This document shows positions 7,416-13,599 of a stretch of 19,381 nucleotides of DNA, one piece after another. Position numbers and translations under genes: made by a program. A model generated the notes under the pieces. That model was not told where the DNA came from, ran no database searches, and worked only from the letters and a program-made list of their open reading frames with translations. Each line of letters begins with the position of its first letter. The first letter of the stretch is position 1. The stretch spans positions 1 through 19,381 of the forward strand of contig NZ_CALNBI010000315.1 of assembly GCF_937874145.1 (NCBI RefSeq), written 5' to 3'. This stretch comes from an uncultured Chitinophaga sp. (GTDB lineage: Bacteria; Bacteroidota; Bacteroidia; Chitinophagales; Chitinophagaceae).

Positions 7416-8462
7416 ATGGACGATAAAAGCACAAAAAGAGGCGTAGTCGTAGGCATATTCGTGTTCATCGGATTGCTCATTTTCGTTGCGGGAATCCTCA
7501 TCCTGGGCGGACAAAAGAAAACATTCATGTCGAGCCTCGGCGTGGTAGCCGTTTTTCACGACATCGGCGGCCTGAACAAAGGAGATAACGTCTGGTATTC
7601 CGGCGTGAAGGTCGGCACCATCAAATCCATCAGCTTCATGGGGCACGACCGGATCCTGGTTAAGATGGAGATCGACAAGCGTTCCCGCGAGTTCATACAT
7701 AAAGACGTGATCGCGAAAGTCAGCTCCGACGGCCTGGTGGGCAACAAGATCATCGCGCTTGCGGGCGGAACGGCGGGCGTGCCCGCGGTGGAAGACGGGG
7801 ATACGATTGCCGTGGCTACCGCCATCAGCAGCGACGAGCTGCTGGAAACACTGCAGGTGAATAATAAAAGCCTCGTCGAAATCACCGGCAACCTGAAAAC
7901 GATCACGAAGAAGATCGCCGACGGCGAAGGATCGCTGGGGCGGCTGATCTCCAGCGATACGGTATATAACGACCTGAAGGGAACGATCGCCAGCCTGCAG
8001 CACACGGCGCAGAATACCCGCCGCCTCACGGAAAACCTGACCGAATACACGTCGAAGCTCCAGCGCAAAGGGACACTCGCCGGCGACCTGGTTTCCGATA
8101 CCGTGGTGTTTGCGCGCCTGCGCAGTTCGATGGGGCAGATCGAATCCGCGTCGAAAGGGATCGACAGCGTGATGCATAACCTGCAGTCGGCCAGCGCCAG
8201 CGTGAACGACAACCTGCAAAGCGACAAAACGCCGGCGGGTTTGTTGCTGAACGATGAGAAAACGGCCGAATCCCTCAAGACCACGATCCGGAACCTGCAA
8301 TCCAGCACTTACAAGCTGGACGAGAACATGGAAGCGCTGCAGCATAATTTCCTGCTGCGCGGGTTCTTCCGCCGCCGCGACAAAGCGGAGCGCAAAGAGC
8401 AGGAACGCCTGGAGAAAGAAGCGGAAAAACAGCGGAGGGATTCCATTCGCGCCGCCCAGTAA
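7416..8462 (+). CDS. mlaD: MlaD-family (MCE domain) periplasmic substrate-binding protein
   Basis: A 348-residue membrane-anchored MCE protein. One transmembrane helix lies near residues 8-28 (GVVVGIFVFIGLLIFVAGIL). The MCE domain spans about 38-115 (VVAVFHDIGGLNKGDNVWYSG, VKVGTIKSI, SSDGLVGNKIIALAGG). A long helical region follows (about 150-310) with repeated polar heptad-like stretches and a 'GEGSLGRLISSDTVYNDLKG' segment often seen in MCE proteins of this phylum. The tail from about residue 320 is highly charged (RRRDKAERKEQERLEKEAEK). MCE proteins form hexameric rings that guide lipids across the periplasm. It is longer than E. coli MlaD (about 180 residues) owing to the helical extension. 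It is the last gene of the operon and ends at a hairpin. Confidence 0.93.
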   Translation: MDDKSTKRGVVVGIFVFIGLLIFVAGILILGGQKKTFMSSLGVVAVFHDIGGLNKGDNVWYSGVKVGTIKSISFMGHDRILVKMEIDKRSREFIHKDVIAKVSSDGLVGNKIIALAGGTAGVPAVEDGDTIAVATAISSDELLETLQVNNKSLVEITGNLKTITKKIADGEGSLGRLISSDTVYNDLKGTIASLQHTAQNTRRLTENLTEYTSKLQRKGTLAGDLVSDTVVFARLRSSMGQIESASKGIDSVMHNLQSASASVNDNLQSDKTPAGLLLNDEKTAESLKTTIRNLQSSTYKLDENMEALQHNFLLRGFFRRRDKAERKEQERLEKEAEKQRRDSIRAAQ

Positions 8463-8486
8463 AAGATTTGTGTAAGTTGATATAGG

Positions 8487-8520
8487 AACGGCTGCCCCAG
8501 GGCAGCCGTTTATATTTTCA
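8487..8520 (+). terminator. Terminator hairpin after mlaD
   Basis: Perfect 11-bp arms AACGGCTGCCC (8487-8497) and GGGCAGCCGTT (8500-8510) are followed by a T-rich but interrupted tail, TATATTTT. It lies between convergent genes and could work in both directions, but the tail favours the plus strand. Confidence 0.72.
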
Positions 8521-8533
8521 GTTCACGGTCCGA

Positions 8534-9526
8534 TTAATAACGCGCCGGCATGGGAACGTTGCGGTTGTATTTTTTGCGGTATTCCACGGGCGACAGGCCC
8601 GTCGTGCGTTTGAACAGGGTGCGGAAAGCCTTGTTGTCGGTATATCCCACTTCAAACATCACCTCCGTAATGTTCTTCCTGCTCGTTTCGAAACCTTTTT
8701 TGGCCGCTTCGATCTTCACCCGCTGTATGTATTCGGTGACGGTGTTGCGGGTGGCTTTTTTGAAGCGCCTTTCGAGGCTGCGGCGGCTGATGGCGAAATG
8801 CGTGGTGAGCTGGTCCACCGTAATGCGCTCCGCGAAATTGGATTCGATATACGACTGGATTTCCTTCACGGAATCGTCCGGGTGGTCTTTTTGCCCTTTG
8901 AACATGATAAACGCGCTCTGGCTGCTCCGGTCGATTTCGATGGCGAAATACTTGGAGCAGAGGATGGCGAGGTCGCGGTTGGTGTATTTTTCTACGATGT
9001 GCAGGAGAAGGTTGTAGAAGGAATTGGCGCCGCCGCTAGAATAGGTGCCCTGTTCGTCGGTGATGATACGGTCGGGCACGAGTTCCACATTTGGGAACAT
9101 ATCGCGGAAAAGTTCTTCGGAAAGCCAGTGGGTGGAGCATTTGCGCCCATCTACGAGGCCGGTGGCGGCAAGGATAAATGCCCCCACGCAAAGGCTCGCC
9201 ACTTCCGCGCCGCGCGCATGCTGCTGCCGTATCCAGGGAAGGAACCCGCGGTTGGCTTCGACGACTTCATCCATATCGCCGTTGACGGCGGGGATGATGA
9301 TCAGGTCGGTTTTGGCGACATCGGCGATGGTGACGTCGGGCTTTACGGAAAACAGGCGGTCGTAGACCTGGGTGTCGCCCGTCATACCCACCAGCTGAAC
9401 GGTGAAAAGCGGGTCTTCATCCGTTTGCCGGAGGAATTCATTGACCTGGGAGAACACGCGGAACGAACCGTCGATACAACCAAGCGCTACTGCGCCTTTC
9501 GGGATGAGGATGGAGATATGCTTCAT
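8534..9526 (-). CDS. GlxA-family AraC-type transcriptional regulator (second copy)
   Basis: A 330-residue regulator with the same design as the one at 2035-3009: a DJ-1/PfpI-like domain with the elbow AEVASLCVGAFILAATGLVDG (Cys113) and THW (His133), then an AraC helix-turn-helix pair (ITVDQLTTHFAISRRSLERRFKKA; VMFEVGYTDNKAFRTLFKRTTGLSPVEYRKKYNR). The two share motifs throughout, including DGIYTSGGA versus QGTYSSGGA, and are clear paralogues, though not near-identical. It diverges from the small protein and VOC gene that begin at 9637, so it is a candidate regulator of that pair. The ligand is unknown. Convergent with mlaD, from which a hairpin separates it. Confidence 0.92.
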   Translation of the reverse strand: MKHISILIPKGAVALGCIDGSFRVFSQVNEFLRQTDEDPLFTVQLVGMTGDTQVYDRLFSVKPDVTIADVAKTDLIIIPAVNGDMDEVVEANRGFLPWIRQQHARGAEVASLCVGAFILAATGLVDGRKCSTHWLSEELFRDMFPNVELVPDRIITDEQGTYSSGGANSFYNLLLHIVEKYTNRDLAILCSKYFAIEIDRSSQSAFIMFKGQKDHPDDSVKEIQSYIESNFAERITVDQLTTHFAISRRSLERRFKKATRNTVTEYIQRVKIEAAKKGFETSRKNITEVMFEVGYTDNKAFRTLFKRTTGLSPVEYRKKYNRNVPMPARY

Positions 9527-9530
9527 GTTT

Positions 9531-9557
9531 CAAAAATAAGCGAAAAAAATGGCGCAA
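9531..9557 (-). promoter_or_regulatory. Candidate promoter of the second GlxA-type regulator
   Basis: Minus-strand TATTTTTG (9531-9538) matches the -7 consensus TAnnTTTG exactly, with a TTG 16 nt upstream (9555-9557). Only 4 nt separate the box from the ATG, so the transcript would be leaderless or nearly so, unless the true start codon lies further in. Confidence 0.42.
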
Positions 9558-9609
9558 TCCACCCCGTATTTTGCCTTTTTTACACCCCGTCTTTCTGAAC
9601 TTCGCCTGC

Positions 9610-9617
9610 TATTTTTG
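9610..9617 (+). promoter_or_regulatory. Candidate -7 box for the small protein and VOC gene
   Basis: TATTTTTG matches TAnnTTTG exactly and ends 19 nt before the ATG at 9637. No convincing -33 TTG was found at normal spacing. It faces away from the regulator promoter about 75 bp to the left. Confidence 0.5.
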
Positions 9618-9636
9618 CGTTATCAATTCCCCGCCG

Positions 9637-9879
9637 ATGGTAGAAGTATTTAAAACAGACGTAGATTCGGCCGCCTCCGCCAGGCGCCTTGCCGCGGCCA
9701 TCATGGAGGCCATGGAAGGATGCCGCGCCAACTTCGACCTGGAGGACTGCGACCGCATCCTGCGCGTTTGTACCGACAGCGGCACCGTGGATGCGGATGC
9801 GGTGATCGCGCTGGTGCGGAAGCAAGGCTATTCGGCGGCGGTCCTGGAAGATATCGTTACGCAATCTATCACCTCATAA
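9637..9879 (+). CDS. Small HMA-like (ferredoxin-fold) protein without CxxC
   Basis: An 80-residue cytoplasmic protein with no signal peptide. The pattern VEVFKTDV, a helix (ASARRLAAAIMEAM), CRANFDLEDCDRILRV, a second helix (VDADAVIALVRKQGY) and SAAVLED resembles the beta-alpha-beta-beta-alpha-beta fold of heavy-metal-associated domains, but the metal-binding CxxC loop is missing. Similar 70-80 residue proteins with an ANFDLEDCDRILR core are, from memory, common in Bacteroidota; their function is not known to me. The ATG at 9637 follows a -7 box at normal distance and excludes an implausible upstream extension. The VOC gene begins 11 nt after its stop, so the two are probably co-transcribed. 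The fold call is inference from pattern only. Confidence 0.72.
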   Translation: MVEVFKTDVDSAASARRLAAAIMEAMEGCRANFDLEDCDRILRVCTDSGTVDADAVIALVRKQGYSAAVLEDIVTQSITS

Positions 9880-9890
9880 ATCCTACACTC

Positions 9891-10325
9891 ATGGCACAAA
9901 TGAATCCTTACCTGAACTTCAACGGGCAGTGCGCGCAGGCTTTTGAATTCTATAAATCCGTGCTGGGCGGCGAATTTACGCAACCGGGCATCATGCGGAT
10001 GAAAGACGCGCCGCCGAATGAAGAATACCCGCTCGATCCGAAAGACGCTGACCTGGTAATGCATGTGGCCCTGCCCGTCGGCAACAACATTCTCATGGGC
10101 AGCGATTGCCCGCCGTCGTGGGGGAGCGTGGAACAGGGTACGGCCAGCAATATTTCGCTGACCACCGCCGACGAAGCGGAAACCAAACGGATTTTCGACG
10201 GCCTCGCCGCCGGCGGGAAAGTAGCGATGCCCCTGGGGCCCACGTTCTGGAGCCCCATGTTCGGCATGCTCACCGATAAATTCGGCATCCAGTGGATGGT
10301 GGGCATGGAACACAAGCAGCAATAA
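9891..10325 (+). CDS. VOC-family protein, PhnB-like
   Basis: A 144-residue protein of the vicinal-oxygen-chelate (glyoxalase/bleomycin resistance/dioxygenase) superfamily, PhnB-like branch. It opens with MNPYLNFNGQCAQAFEFYKSVLGG, the standard first module, and ends with the second module GTASNISLTTADEAETKRIFDGLAAGGKV and the diagnostic FWSPMFGMLTDKFGIQWMVG. Proteins of this branch are often annotated as 3-demethylubiquinone 3-methyltransferase-like, but that activity is not shown for them and should not be assumed. It is the second gene after the small HMA-like protein. No terminator follows directly; the next hairpin with a T-tract lies about 200 bp on. Confidence 0.9.
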   Translation: MAQMNPYLNFNGQCAQAFEFYKSVLGGEFTQPGIMRMKDAPPNEEYPLDPKDADLVMHVALPVGNNILMGSDCPPSWGSVEQGTASNISLTTADEAETKRIFDGLAAGGKVAMPLGPTFWSPMFGMLTDKFGIQWMVGMEHKQQ

Positions 10326-10401
10326 TCTCATCACGCATTATTTCCCCAAGTTATCAAAATAGTACCGCCATTTAACCAGACTCAGGGGAACTTTTGCCCA
10401 A

Positions 10402-10504
10402 CCTACGTCCATCCTCCGCCGATCCTCCGTCCAAACACCCTCAAACCCGTTCCACGAGCGAACACGGACGGAGAATGGACGGAGGATGTCAGTAGGATGT
10501 CAGC
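10402..10504. repeat. Large imperfect palindrome, REP-like intergenic repeat
   Basis: This sits in the 316-bp gap 10326-10641, in which I see no gene. Two 31-bp arms (10402-10432 and 10466-10496) pair at 25 of 31 positions across a 33-nt loop, which itself has a GTTC/GAAC mini-stem. Each arm carries the core GGACGGAG / CGGAGGATG (or its complement) twice. The right arm runs into two tandem 11-bp units, AGGATGTCAGT (10483-10493) and AGGATGTCAGC (10494-10504). The architecture resembles REP/BIME-type dispersed repeats, but copy number in the genome cannot be seen from one window. Confidence 0.6.
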
Positions 10505-10522
10505 AGGAATTAACTTGTTTGG

Positions 10523-10561
10523 GCCTGCCTGCCGGTTTACCCCGGACGGGCAGGCTTTTTT
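10523..10561 (+). terminator. Rho-independent terminator downstream of the VOC gene
   Basis: Arms GCCTGCC (10523-10529) and GGCAGGC (10549-10555) enclose an inner CCGG/CCGG stem and are followed by six T residues (10556-10561). It would end transcripts from the VOC gene after passing through the large palindrome. Confidence 0.78.
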
Positions 10562-10616
10562 CCGTAAAACAACTTACCTGCAGGTCACCTGTGGCTGACG
10601 GCGCTTCCGTTTGACC

Positions 10617-10624
10617 TATTTTTG
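10617..10624 (+). promoter_or_regulatory. -7 promoter box of the LLM oxidoreductase gene
   Basis: TATTTTTG matches TAnnTTTG exactly within the phylum-typical context CTATTTTTGCA, and lies 17 nt before the ATG at 10642. The -33 element is not obvious. Confidence 0.55.
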
Positions 10625-10641
10625 CATTTCAAACCGGAACT

Positions 10642-11685
10642 ATGGAATTAGGAATCAGCTCATTCGGAGAAATCAGGCCGGAAGGCGTCAGCGGCGGCGC
10701 CCGCGCATCCTTCCTCGCCATGCAGGAACTGATCGCGGAAGCGCGTATGGCGGACCAGACAGGGCTCGATGTGTTCGCGCTCGGCGAGCATCACCGCCCC
10801 GACTTTATCATCTCCGCCCCGGAAGTGGCGCTTGCGGGGATTGCGTCCGTAACGGAGCATATCCGGCTAACGAGCTCGGTTACCGTACTCAGTTCCGCTG
10901 ATCCCGTGCGCACCTTCCAGCAGTTCGCCACCCTCGACCTCATTTCCGGAGGCCGCGCGGAGATCATGGCAGGGCGCGGGTCCTTCACGGAATCGTTTCC
11001 CCTGTTTGGTTTCAGCCTGAGCGATTACGATCAGCTGTATATCGAAAAACTCCAAATGCTGATGGAGATCAACGAGAACGAAATGCTGACGTGGAAAGGA
11101 AAATACCGTGCGCCGGTCACCAACCGCGGCGTGTATCCCCGTCCATACCAGGCGGCGTTGCCCATCTGGATCGCTGCCGGCGGAACGCCAGCCTCGGCGG
11201 TGCGGGCGGGCAAGCTGGGGCTGCCGCTCATCGTGGCCATCCTCGGCGGGCGCCCTTCGCAGTTCGTGCCCTTCATGAACCTCTACAAGAAAGCGGCGGA
11301 GGAAGCGGGGCAGGACCTCTCCAAACTGCAATTCGGCATCAACAGCCAGCTCTATATCGCGGAAAGTTCCGACCAGGCGGCGGATGAATTCTGGCCCTCT
11401 TACGAAATACTCATGAACCGCGTGGGCCGCGACCGTGGCTGGCAGCCCATCACACGGGAACAGTTCGAATACCTCCGCCTGCCCGACGGGCCACTGTTCG
11501 TGGGCAGTGTAGAGGAAGTGACGGAAAAAATCCTCCAACAGCACCAACTTTTCGGCCACACCCGGTTCCTGGGACAACTGGTGAAAGGTTACATCGAGCC
11601 CGAGAAAGTGCTGCGCTGCATCGAGCTGTTCGGCACCCGCGTGGCCCCGGCGGTACGTGCCGCCCTCGGTAAAACATCTTCCTGA
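10642..11685 (+). CDS. LLM-class flavin-dependent oxidoreductase (luciferase-like)
   Basis: A 347-residue bacterial-luciferase-like monooxygenase. Family features in order: an N-terminal strand MELGISSFGEI; the ADQTGLDVFALGEHHRPDF segment (residues about 37-55), with the EHH motif common in this class; VTEHIRLTSSVTVLSSADPVRT; ISGGRAEIMAGRGSF; YPRPYQAALPIWIAAGGTPAS; and FVGSVEEVTEKIL near the C-terminus. Members form a TIM barrel and use reduced FMN or F420 supplied by a separate reductase, or carry out ene-type oxidations. The substrate is not evident. It appears monocistronic: a terminator and -7 box lie upstream, and a long hairpin and the riboswitch promoter lie downstream. Confidence 0.92.
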   Translation: MELGISSFGEIRPEGVSGGARASFLAMQELIAEARMADQTGLDVFALGEHHRPDFIISAPEVALAGIASVTEHIRLTSSVTVLSSADPVRTFQQFATLDLISGGRAEIMAGRGSFTESFPLFGFSLSDYDQLYIEKLQMLMEINENEMLTWKGKYRAPVTNRGVYPRPYQAALPIWIAAGGTPASAVRAGKLGLPLIVAILGGRPSQFVPFMNLYKKAAEEAGQDLSKLQFGINSQLYIAESSDQAADEFWPSYEILMNRVGRDRGWQPITREQFEYLRLPDGPLFVGSVEEVTEKILQQHQLFGHTRFLGQLVKGYIEPEKVLRCIELFGTRVAPAVRAALGKTSS

Positions 11686-11706
11686 TCCTTCAGCTTACGG
11701 CTTTTC

Positions 11707-11753
11707 CACTGGCCTGTTGATGCCCTGCGGCGCAGGGGCTTGACAGGCCAGTG
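11707..11753. repeat. 47-bp near-perfect inverted repeat, possible terminator
   Basis: Two 22-bp arms (11707-11728 and 11732-11753) match at 19 of 22 positions and are separated by GGC. The outer 11 bp (CACTGGCCTGT / ACAGGCCAGTG) and inner 7 bp (GCCCTGC / GCAGGGC) are perfect. The tail is only AATATTT, so it is a weak intrinsic terminator at best. The right arm contains the TTG at 11740-11742 proposed as the -33 element of the fluoride promoter. Confidence 0.72.
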
Positions 11754-11770
11754 AATATTTCCTACCTTGC
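11740..11770 (+). promoter_or_regulatory. Candidate promoter of the fluoride-riboswitch transcript
   Basis: TTG (11740-11742) is followed after 20 nt by TACCTTGC (11763-11770), close to the TTG-N19/20-TAnnTTTG Bacteroidota promoter. Transcription would start near 11776, just before the aptamer at 11782, which supports the assignment. Confidence 0.5.
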
Positions 11771-11781
11771 AAGCATCAAAC

Positions 11782-11835
11782 AGGAAATGGTGTCTTCCTG
11801 ACCCAAACCGCTGCTTCGCAGCTGATGGCGCCTGC
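11782..11835 (+). promoter_or_regulatory. Fluoride riboswitch (crcB motif) aptamer
   Basis: The RNA senses free fluoride and turns on the fluoride exporter gene. All conserved elements are present. The first stem is AGGAA (11782-11786) with TTCCT (11795-11799). Its loop holds ATGGTGTC. The conserved AAACCGC core (11805-11811) leads to a hairpin GCTGC-TTC-GCAGC (11810-11822), followed by the conserved CTGATGG. A long-range helix forms between GGTGTC (11789-11794) and GGCGCC (11827-11832), with two G-U pairs. The match to known crcB RNAs, such as that before eriC-F in Pseudomonas syringae, is close. The next gene is a CLC-F antiporter. The expression platform (11836-11877) contains a UUCG-capped hairpin (11845-11856) but no T-tract, suggesting control of translation start. 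Confidence 0.93.
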
Positions 11836-11877
11836 AAATACTAACGGCTTCGGCCGCGGTTAAAACTATTTGTAGGT

Positions 11878-13170
11878 ATGAACAAACAGCCATCTTCCGA
11901 TCCCATCGACGCTTTCAGGTCCCGGTTTTCCTTTGCGTATTATCTCATCATCGCACTGGCGGTTTCATTTTTGATCGGTTCTGCCGTAGCGCTGTTCCTG
12001 GTGTTGCTGGAACGAGCGACCGTCACCCGCTGGGCGCATCCCTGGCTGTTGTTTGGATTGCCGTTCGCGGGGATTTTTATCTGGTGGGTCTACCATCGTT
12101 TCGGCAAGAATTCCGCCGCAGGCAACAACCTTATCATCGACGAGATACATGAACCCGGCGGCGGGGTTCCCCTCCGCATGACGCCCCTCGTTTTGTTCAC
12201 CACGATCATCACGCACCTGTTCGGCGGCTCCGCAGGGCGGGAGGGCACTGCCGTCCAAATGGGGGGTAGCATTGCATACAGGATCGGCGGATGGATGAAA
12301 CTGGATGCAGCAGACATGCGCATCATCCTCATGATGGGTATCGCCGGTGGTTTCGGGGCCGTATTCGGCACGCCCGTGGCGGGAACCGTGTTTGCGCTCG
12401 AAGTGCTGGCGATCGGCAGGCTGGGCGACTTCAAAGCCCTCATTCCCTGCGGGATCGCGGCGTTCCTGTCCGACCAGGTTTGCCATTTCTGGGGGGCGGG
12501 ACATACGCACTACGCCATCGGTTTTTCCGGCGGGTTCGACTGGCAGCTCCTGGCATGGGTGCTCCTGGCCGGTGTGGCATTCGGATGCGCCAGCCGGCTA
12601 TTCTCCTGGTCGATGCACCGCGTCAAAGACGCCTCCGGCAAGTTGTTCGTTAAAACACCCTGGCTCACTCCTTTCGCGGGCGGATGCCTCATCATCGGCT
12701 TAACGTTCATAGCCGGAACGGAAGACTACCTCGGGCTGGGCGTTACGGCTGCGCATGCCGACGGGATATCCATCGTCAACGCATTCCGCGAAGGCGGCGT
12801 GGAGCCGTTCAGCTGGTTATGGAAACTGGTATTTACCGTGGTGACCCTGGGCATGGGGTTCAAAGGGGGAGAAGTGACGCCGCTTTTCTTCATCGGCGCC
12901 GCACTGGGGAACGCCATCGCACTGTTCACCGGCGCGCCGGTCGACCTGCTGGCGGGCCTGGGTTTCATCGCGGTGTTTGCCGGCGCCACCAATACGCCCG
13001 TAGCCTGTACGCTGATGGGCGTGGAACTGTTCGGTGCGGAAAATGTAATATATTTCGGTGCGGCATGCCTGATGGCGTACTATTTTAGCGGTCACGCCGG
13101 CATCTATTCCGCCCAAAGGGTCATCATTCCCAAATTCGGATGGGTGAAAAAAGATCCGCATCAACCGTAA
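11878..13170 (+). CDS. CLC-F type fluoride/proton antiporter
   Basis: A 430-residue, multi-helix inner-membrane protein of the CLC superfamily. It carries the signatures that separate fluoride-specific CLC-F from chloride CLCs: GNNLI (residues 82-86) in place of GSGIP, GREGT (120-124, with the gating glutamate at 122) in place of GREGP, and GMGFKGGEVTPLF (325-337) with GATNTPVAC (369-377). Length is normal for CLC-F, which lacks the C-terminal CBS domains of many CLCs. The role is export of cytosolic fluoride driven by the proton gradient. A fluoride riboswitch lies directly upstream, giving independent support for specificity. The ATG at 11878 ends the leader. A DUF6157 gene starts 17 nt after the stop and is probably on the same transcript. 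Confidence 0.95.
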   Translation: MNKQPSSDPIDAFRSRFSFAYYLIIALAVSFLIGSAVALFLVLLERATVTRWAHPWLLFGLPFAGIFIWWVYHRFGKNSAAGNNLIIDEIHEPGGGVPLRMTPLVLFTTIITHLFGGSAGREGTAVQMGGSIAYRIGGWMKLDAADMRIILMMGIAGGFGAVFGTPVAGTVFALEVLAIGRLGDFKALIPCGIAAFLSDQVCHFWGAGHTHYAIGFSGGFDWQLLAWVLLAGVAFGCASRLFSWSMHRVKDASGKLFVKTPWLTPFAGGCLIIGLTFIAGTEDYLGLGVTAAHADGISIVNAFREGGVEPFSWLWKLVFTVVTLGMGFKGGEVTPLFFIGAALGNAIALFTGAPVDLLAGLGFIAVFAGATNTPVACTLMGVELFGAENVIYFGAACLMAYYFSGHAGIYSAQRVIIPKFGWVKKDPHQP

Positions 13171-13187
13171 ACGCAAACTATGACAAC

Positions 13188-13598
13188 ATGAAAACCACCA
13201 ATTATTTCAACGCCTTTATCGAAGTGGCGGATGATTGTCCGGCTGCGGAAGGGGAGATCCCCCAGGCCAAAGGCGGCAAAGTAACCATAGCGTCGTACCA
13301 GTTCGATATGATCATGGCGCATCCCTACAAATACACTTCCGACGATATCATCTACAACCAATACGCCGACAAGCAAGGTCTTACCGGCCAGGCGCGGAAA
13401 GATGGCCGGACCGAATATTTTCAAATTGGCCGCGCCTGCCTGCGCGCGTCTCCGCTGGGGAAACGCTATGGCTGGGGGATCCATCACGACGCCGAGGGCC
13501 GGATCGCCATCTATGCCAAAGGAACGCCGGAATACGAGCGTTTCAGCAAAGACCCGCAGCTCCAGCATACCAAAGCCATGCGTTCCAAAAGAGCCTGA
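13188..13598 (+). CDS. DUF6157 family protein
   Basis: A 136-residue cytoplasmic protein with no signal peptide or membrane segment. The N-terminus MKTTNYFNAFIEVADDCP, the central PYKYTSDDIIYNQYA (about residues 45-59) and the late LRASPLGKRYGWGIHHDAEGRIAIY block match the pattern I associate with DUF6157. No function is known. It is probably co-transcribed with the CLC-F gene, so its expression may respond to fluoride; whether that reflects function is uncertain, because the family also occurs elsewhere. The ATG at 13188 is preferred because an earlier ATG at 13180 runs into a stop. Its own stop is one base from the stop of the convergent CHAT gene. Confidence 0.8.
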   Translation: MKTTNYFNAFIEVADDCPAAEGEIPQAKGGKVTIASYQFDMIMAHPYKYTSDDIIYNQYADKQGLTGQARKDGRTEYFQIGRACLRASPLGKRYGWGIHHDAEGRIAIYAKGTPEYERFSKDPQLQHTKAMRSKRA

Positions 13599-13599
13599 T

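Noticed and set aside
6441..8345. 634-residue open frame on the minus strand across the mla operon
   Set aside because: It is antisense to mlaF and mlaD, whose motifs and tight spacing are unmistakable. Its translation is rich in H, R and A and has no recognisable domain; it is a product of GC-rich codon bias.
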